Under the pieces are notes generated by a model. That model did not search any database, was not told the origin of the DNA, and saw nothing but the letters and a program-made list of their open reading frames with translations. Positions 61,601 through 64,000 of a stretch of DNA of 64,000 nt are shown one piece after another. The stretch comes from Chaetorhynchus papuensis (lineage: Eukaryota > Chordata > Aves > Passeriformes > Rhipiduridae). The DNA is taken from the NCBI GenBank assembly GCA_013396525.1, contig VWYX01000729.1, positions 124,001 to 188,000 on the forward strand, written 5' to 3'. How positions within the stretch are numbered: position 1 is the stretch's first letter; each line of letters starts with the position of its first letter. Position numbers and translations under genes: made by a program.

Positions 61601-64000
61601 CACGCTTAAAACCACAGCACTTCTGGTCTAACCTTTGAGGATTCTGTAACCTAAGATAGCTTTAAGATTCCCTAAATCACCACCACTGTTGCTGAGTGCA
61701 TTTCAGGGTGATTCATGTCCTGGTCCTGGCTTTTGCTAAGCTCAGCGTAGGTGATGCATTCACTGTGCAGGCAGCTCAGTGAGCTTTCGTTTTTACAAGG
61801 TTTTGTAACAGCCCAGACTGGACCAGACCCATGAATCTTTCAGTCTCCCAACCTCAAGGAGCGGGTACAGTCAGGTTGTTGCAACTGTCTGCTTTACAGT
61901 CCAGGAGCCTTTAGATTGCCTAACTGGCAATCTAAACAGAGAGTTTAGATTAAAAAAAAAAAAAATTAAAAAATCAGGTTTTGCTCAAAAGCGAAGCAGA
62001 GAAAAAATTACGAAACAATAAATAACATCCCTTTATCCAATAGAAAACAATTCCAGAAATTTCTTTGTAATTTGGTGTAAAGATAAAGCTTTGAACAAGG
62101 AGCATTGCTACTGATTATTATCTTTCAGCTACAGAAAATCTGCTGTCCTTTTGTCTAGGTCACAACCTGAGCTTTAAAAGTGGAAGCAATCTCTTTTTGT
62201 CCAGATCCCTGGCAGCAAAGTGGGAAATGTTAAACCAGAAACACCTTTTGAAGGCTGAGATACCAAATGCCTGCCCTTTGTTTTCTCCCAGCATCACTGC
62301 TGTAACCTATAGCATTGATAAGACTGTTACTAACTACCCAGAAATAAGTTGATATGTAAAATAATGCCTCATTATTAACATTTTAAAAACAACTTTGAAC
62401 CCAAACCCCCAATGCTGTCGTTCTGGTGCAGATCAACCCTCGGCTGGATGGTTGTATCCGGGCCTGGAACCTGATGAACCAGGGACATTCAGGAGTAAAC
62501 GAAGTTATTCAAGAAAAACAAAGCAAACACTGTTTAGTAGCAGTGGGGAGAGGATCCTTCTACCCTGGCACTGGGATGGCAGCATTCCAGATAAACTACA
62601 GTAAGTATTTTTCTATCCCTATGTTTTTTGCTGGGCTGGTGATGGAACTGATGAAATTTTAACAGAAAGAAAGAAAAAAAAACACACAAACTCAGCTATA
62701 CACCACTGCATCCACCAGTGATTCTCTTAACTTCTGTTAGCAATTTGCTTGAATGAGAATTCTGATCCCTGTAGTGTCATCTGTTCAATTTCTAGAGTGC
62801 TTTACGTTCAGTATTTATTTGCAAAGGTTGGGCACTATTGAAGATCGAGGATTAAAAGTTAGCTGGGGTTTTTCTGTTTTATTTGCTTGGGTATCCTTAG
62901 AATTATAGTTCTTTCTATAAGTTCCAAAATTAGTACTTATTTTTCCACAGTGGGGAGGAGATTAAAATACTAATTTTTAACTCCGTATTAATTATTCATT
63001 AGCAGATGGATTTACTAATTTCAATTATTCTCTTTAAAACAGATAATCTTGACAGTGCTGAAGATTGGCTAATAAATGTGACTCTGACTATTCGCCCATC
63101 CACAGACACTGGTGTTATGTTTGCCTTGGTTTCTAATGAAACAGTGCCTCTTGCATTGTCCATAGTGGACTCTAACTCCTCTGACTCACAGGTGATCTTA
63201 CAATTCTCCTAGCAGCTGCCAAGTCCCCCAGCTGGGTGAAAAATCAAACTAAAAAAAGCTACTCACACTTGCAGTGGAGCTGGTAGCCTTAATATTTTGA
63301 ACATTAGTTCATATAATAATGTGCAGAAAATATCTTTCTATTAATGATTGCTGCAGCAGTGACTAAGCACTAATCACTCATGCCAGGGAGATTAAATGAT
63401 GTAATCTTAGCTCAGATCCATTACATCATGTTTTCTTTAACCTTTCCTTCCAAATGCACTGAGCAGAAAGGGAGCAGTGTATGCAGTATATGGCATCATG
63501 TTAGTTCCAAATTATAAACACATTTTATTGTCCTTGAGTTTCCTTCCTCTGGCATCCCTTTACATCAGCCATCCCAAGCTGGAGGATAATTATACACCGT
63601 GGCTAATACAGGCTTTTTCCCAAAGTAAGAACCTCTAGTGAACACCTGGGTACCTTTAGAGCTGTAGGTGAAACAGGATTTCACCTCAGAACTGTAGCCA
63701 AAGTTGTTCCCTGTAAAACATTCTCACTTATGAATGTAAGAGTGGCATTCATCATCAGAAGCAATGGTTACACACCTACTTTTCCAGCTGAAGGTACCAA
63801 TTTTTAATCTTTTCTTCCACTTGCAAATATAAAGTGCACCAGAACCAAGTCAAATGATGTGTTAAAGTGACATGTGACATCTTTGGTGATCTGCCATTCT
63901 TCTGTCTAGAAAATCACTGTGACCATTGGGAGCATCACGGTTGCACAGCTGGAATCAAAGAAGTTATGTACCCCCAGAAAAGTGCAGGTTGGGCTTCTAG
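46578..64000 (+). CDS. PROS1: PROS1, vitamin K-dependent protein S (spliced, 3' end beyond window)
   Basis: Overview. Coding exons are 46578-46647, 50292-50449, 50864-50888, 51219-51305, 52582-52704, 52835-52957, 54776-54901, 56938-57059, 58846-58964, 60398-60587, 61247-61414, 62432-62600, 63043-63191 and 63910 to beyond the window end. The first 13 sum to 1629 nt (543 codons), and phases close at every junction. Exons 2-5, 7, 8, 10 and 12 have the lengths I recall for human PROS1. Protein S is a secreted plasma cofactor for activated protein C and for TFPI, and a ligand of TAM receptors (family knowledge). Domain order seen: signal peptide, propeptide ending RKRR, Gla domain, aromatic stack exon, thrombin-sensitive loop, EGF1-4 and the SHBG-like LamG region. 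The human protein is 676 residues, so about 100-130 residues lie beyond 64000. Confidence 0.97.
46648..50291. other. PROS1 intron 1
   Basis: 3.6 kb. The first about 150 bp belong to the CpG island, then it is AT-rich. No repeat or exon was recognised. Confidence 0.7.
50292..50449 (+). CDS. PROS1: PROS1 coding exon 2 (propeptide and Gla domain)
   Basis: 158 nt from a TTTCTCCCAAG acceptor to a GTAAGT donor. The propeptide FLSQQYASQFLLRKRR ends in a furin-type site, and mature protein starts ANSFMEESKKGNLERECIEE. All eleven Glu positions that are gamma-carboxylated in human protein S (6, 7, 14, 16, 19, 20, 25, 26, 29, 32, 36) are Glu here. The Cys17-Cys22 pair is present. Confidence 0.97.
50864..50888 (+). 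CDS. PROS1: PROS1 coding exon 3 (25-nt micro-exon, aromatic stack)
   Basis: 25 nt encoding EYFYPKYL plus one base, between a TTTCTTTCTGCAG acceptor and a GTAAGT donor. Length and peptide match the human micro-exon (DYFYPKYL). It is too short to show up without the neighbouring exons. Confidence 0.95.
51219..51305 (+). CDS. PROS1: PROS1 coding exon 4 (thrombin-sensitive region)
   Basis: 87 nt, the same length as in human, from a GCATTTGCAG acceptor to a GTAAGT donor. It reads SCLASHRAGVFRVTAVTPDS then PADLRACVK. The loop cysteines (Cys47 and Cys72 in human numbering) and Arg70 are kept. The human cleavage residues Arg49 and Arg60 are Ala here, while new arginines occur at 52 and 57. Confidence 0.95.
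52582..52704 (+). CDS. PROS1: PROS1 coding exon 5 (EGF1)
   Basis: 123 nt from a CCATCCCACAG acceptor to a GTACAG donor. It reads NQCSPLPCHKDGYKDCIDGQ and AKYTCVCKAGWRGENCEE: six EGF cysteines and the CxDxxxxYxCxC pattern for Asp beta-hydroxylation. This domain is needed for the protein C cofactor role in the human protein. Confidence 0.96.
52835..52957 (+). CDS. PROS1: PROS1 coding exon 6 (EGF2, calcium-binding)
   Basis: 123 nt (nine fewer than human, lost from the loop after ECED) from a TTTCTTTGTAG acceptor to a GTAGGG donor. It reads DINECEDLNGGCSQRCSNFP then GSFRCLCEDGYFMHSNKRDC. The DINEC start and CxNxxxxFxCxC pattern mark a calcium-binding EGF with a hydroxylatable Asn. Confidence 0.96.
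52958..54775. other. PROS1 intron 6
   Basis: 1.8 kb of AT-rich intron. A long open frame runs into exon 7 from 54385, but the upstream part has no EGF pattern and is intron. Confidence 0.7.
54776..54901 (+). CDS. PROS1: PROS1 coding exon 7 (EGF3, calcium-binding)
   Basis: 126 nt from a GTGTTTCTAG acceptor to a GTGGGT donor. It reads DINECVLHPNICGTAICKNT then QGRYECECPEGYKYNSTSKN and C. A calcium-binding EGF signature is present. NST near its end is an N-glycosylation sequon that human lacks at this place (human reads NLKSK). Confidence 0.96.
56938..57059 (+). CDS. PROS1: PROS1 coding exon 8 (EGF4, calcium-binding)
   Basis: 122 nt from a TTTCCCCTAG acceptor to a GTAAAA donor. It reads DIDECAENICAQLCVNTPGS then YSCYCDGKKGFKLSKDMKNC; CDGKKGFKL is identical to human. 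It ends in phase 0. Confidence 0.96.
58655..58725. repeat. Interrupted A-rich tract
   Basis: Three A-runs (about 20, 9 and 10 bases) separated by short unique sequence, about 120 bp before PROS1 exon 9. Low-complexity DNA. Confidence 0.8.
58846..58964 (+). CDS. PROS1: PROS1 coding exon 9 (start of LamG region)
   Basis: 119 nt from an ACCATTTTCAG acceptor to a GTAAGC donor. It reads SVTECIPLNLEKNYQLLYLA, EQFIGIPVLYLKFKLPNVTR. It aligns with human VSVCLPLNLDTKYELLYLAEQF and is one codon longer. NVT is a potential glycosylation site. Confidence 0.95.
58965..60397. other. PROS1 intron 9
   Basis: 1.4-kb intron with a short GAAT tandem run (about 59098-59115). No exon was recognised. Confidence 0.7.
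60398..60587 (+). CDS. PROS1: PROS1 coding exon 10 (LamG1)
   Basis: 190 nt, as in human, from a CACAACTCAG acceptor to a GTAAGT donor. It reads FTAEFDFRTYDAEGVILYAE, SLDQSAWILLALRDGKIEIQ and ends AINDGLWHI. FDFRTYD..GVILYAES is the LamG core strand pattern. Confidence 0.97.
60588..61246. other. PROS1 intron 10
   Basis: 659 bp of AT-rich intron. Nothing was recognised. Confidence 0.7.
61247..61414 (+). CDS. PROS1: PROS1 coding exon 11 (LamG1)
   Basis: 168 nt from a TTTTATTCCAG acceptor to a GTAATT donor. It reads ISVEELEHSISVKIAKEAVM, SINSPGTLFKQSQGFLETKV and YIAGLPRRVGSALVKQ. VEELEHSIS.KIAKEAVM is shared with human. Phase 0 at both ends. Confidence 0.96.
61415..62431. other. PROS1 intron 11
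   Basis: 1.0-kb intron containing the 11-bp inverted repeat at 61910-61936. Nothing else was recognised. Confidence 0.7.
61910..61936. repeat. Perfect 11-bp inverted repeat with 5-base loop
   Basis: TTTAGATTGCC (61910-61920) is the exact reverse complement of GGCAATCTAAA (61926-61936), loop TAACT. It lies in PROS1 intron 11. Confidence 0.85.
62432..62600 (+). CDS. PROS1: PROS1 coding exon 12 (end of LamG1)
   Basis: 169 nt, as in human, from a TTCTGGTGCAG acceptor to a GTAAGT donor. It reads INPRLDGCIRAWNLMNQGHS, VIQEKQSKHCLVAVGRGSFY and PGTGMAAFQINY. The two cysteines (DGCIR and KHCLV) that close the first LamG domain are kept. Confidence 0.97.
62601..63042. other. PROS1 intron 12
   Basis: 442 bp of AT-rich intron. 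Nothing was recognised. Confidence 0.7.
63043..63191 (+). CDS. PROS1: PROS1 coding exon 13 (LamG2)
   Basis: 149 nt from a CTTTAAAACAG acceptor to a GTGATC donor. It reads NNLDSAEDWLINVTLTIRPS, TDTGVMFALVSNETVPLALS and IVDSNSSDSQ. NVT, NET and NSS are three glycosylation sequons in the segment that carries the glycans of human protein S. Confidence 0.96.
63192..63909. other. PROS1 intron 13
   Basis: 718 bp of AT-rich intron. Nothing was recognised. Confidence 0.7.
63910..64000 (+). CDS. PROS1: PROS1 coding exon 14 (5' part only)
   Basis: It begins after TTCTTCTGTCTAG and is open to the window edge: KITVTIGSITVAQLESKKLC then TPRKVQVGLL. It sits where human has DILLSVENTVIYRIQALSLC; the shared Cys supports the call, although identity is low. 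Truncated by the window. Confidence 0.85.

Noticed and set aside
1..64000. CRISPR arrays, bacterial operons, tRNA or rRNA genes
   Set aside because: Spliced vertebrate genes and CR1 elements make prokaryotic features irrelevant, and no tRNA cloverleaf or rRNA segment was noticed by eye. A tRNAscan run would settle the former.

Overview
The window is vertebrate nuclear DNA, almost certainly from a bird. Short, spliced exons sit in AT-rich introns, the interspersed repeats are CR1 LINE fragments (several with the typical CR1 3' end), and the recognised proteins are vertebrate orthologues in compact avian-sized introns. I cannot name the species. The repeat texture would fit a songbird, but that is only an impression. 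Gene identities rest on recalled human protein sequences compared with exon translations. Splice sites were read by eye, and reading-frame phases close exactly across every junction listed.

Layout, left to right. (1) Positions 1-9530, minus strand: NSUN3, the mitochondrial tRNA-Met m5C methyltransferase. Five coding exons are visible, and the C-terminal exon with the second catalytic cysteine was not found and probably lies left of position 1. Its CpG-island promoter is at about 9.1-9.65 kb, with a CR1 fragment directly upstream. (2) About 9.65-14.2 kb: intergenic DNA plus the putative ARL13B 3' UTR. (3) 14209-45.9 kb, minus strand: ARL13B, the ciliary ARF-like GTPase. Coding exons 2-10 are all found; exon 1 is inferred to lie in a 156-base run of N at 45740-45895. 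(4) 34548-35426, plus strand: STX19, a complete intron-free reading frame nested in the 16-kb intron of ARL13B on the opposite strand. (5) About 45.7-46.7 kb: a CpG island acting as a presumed bidirectional promoter, with three regularly spaced CCAAT boxes. (6) 46578 to past 64000, plus strand: PROS1, vitamin K-dependent protein S. Thirteen full coding exons and the start of the fourteenth are present. They cover signal peptide, propeptide, Gla domain, thrombin-sensitive loop, four EGF domains and much of the LamG (SHBG-like) region.

The order NSUN3 - ARL13B(STX19 nested) - PROS1 with these relative orientations matches the human chromosome 3 block, so this is conserved synteny and not an accessory region. 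The genes do not form a pathway. ARL13B and PROS1 share a promoter region, and STX19 depends on the ARL13B intron only for position. I found no unknown multi-gene system. The observations most worth checking are a changed set of arginines in the protein S thrombin-sensitive loop, a 21-bp minisatellite present in only one copy of a local duplication, a pair of perfect CCTTAAGG-centred palindromes, a GC-rich patch inside STX19, a weak-looking splice acceptor at ARL13B exon 6, and the sequence gap that hides ARL13B exon 1.
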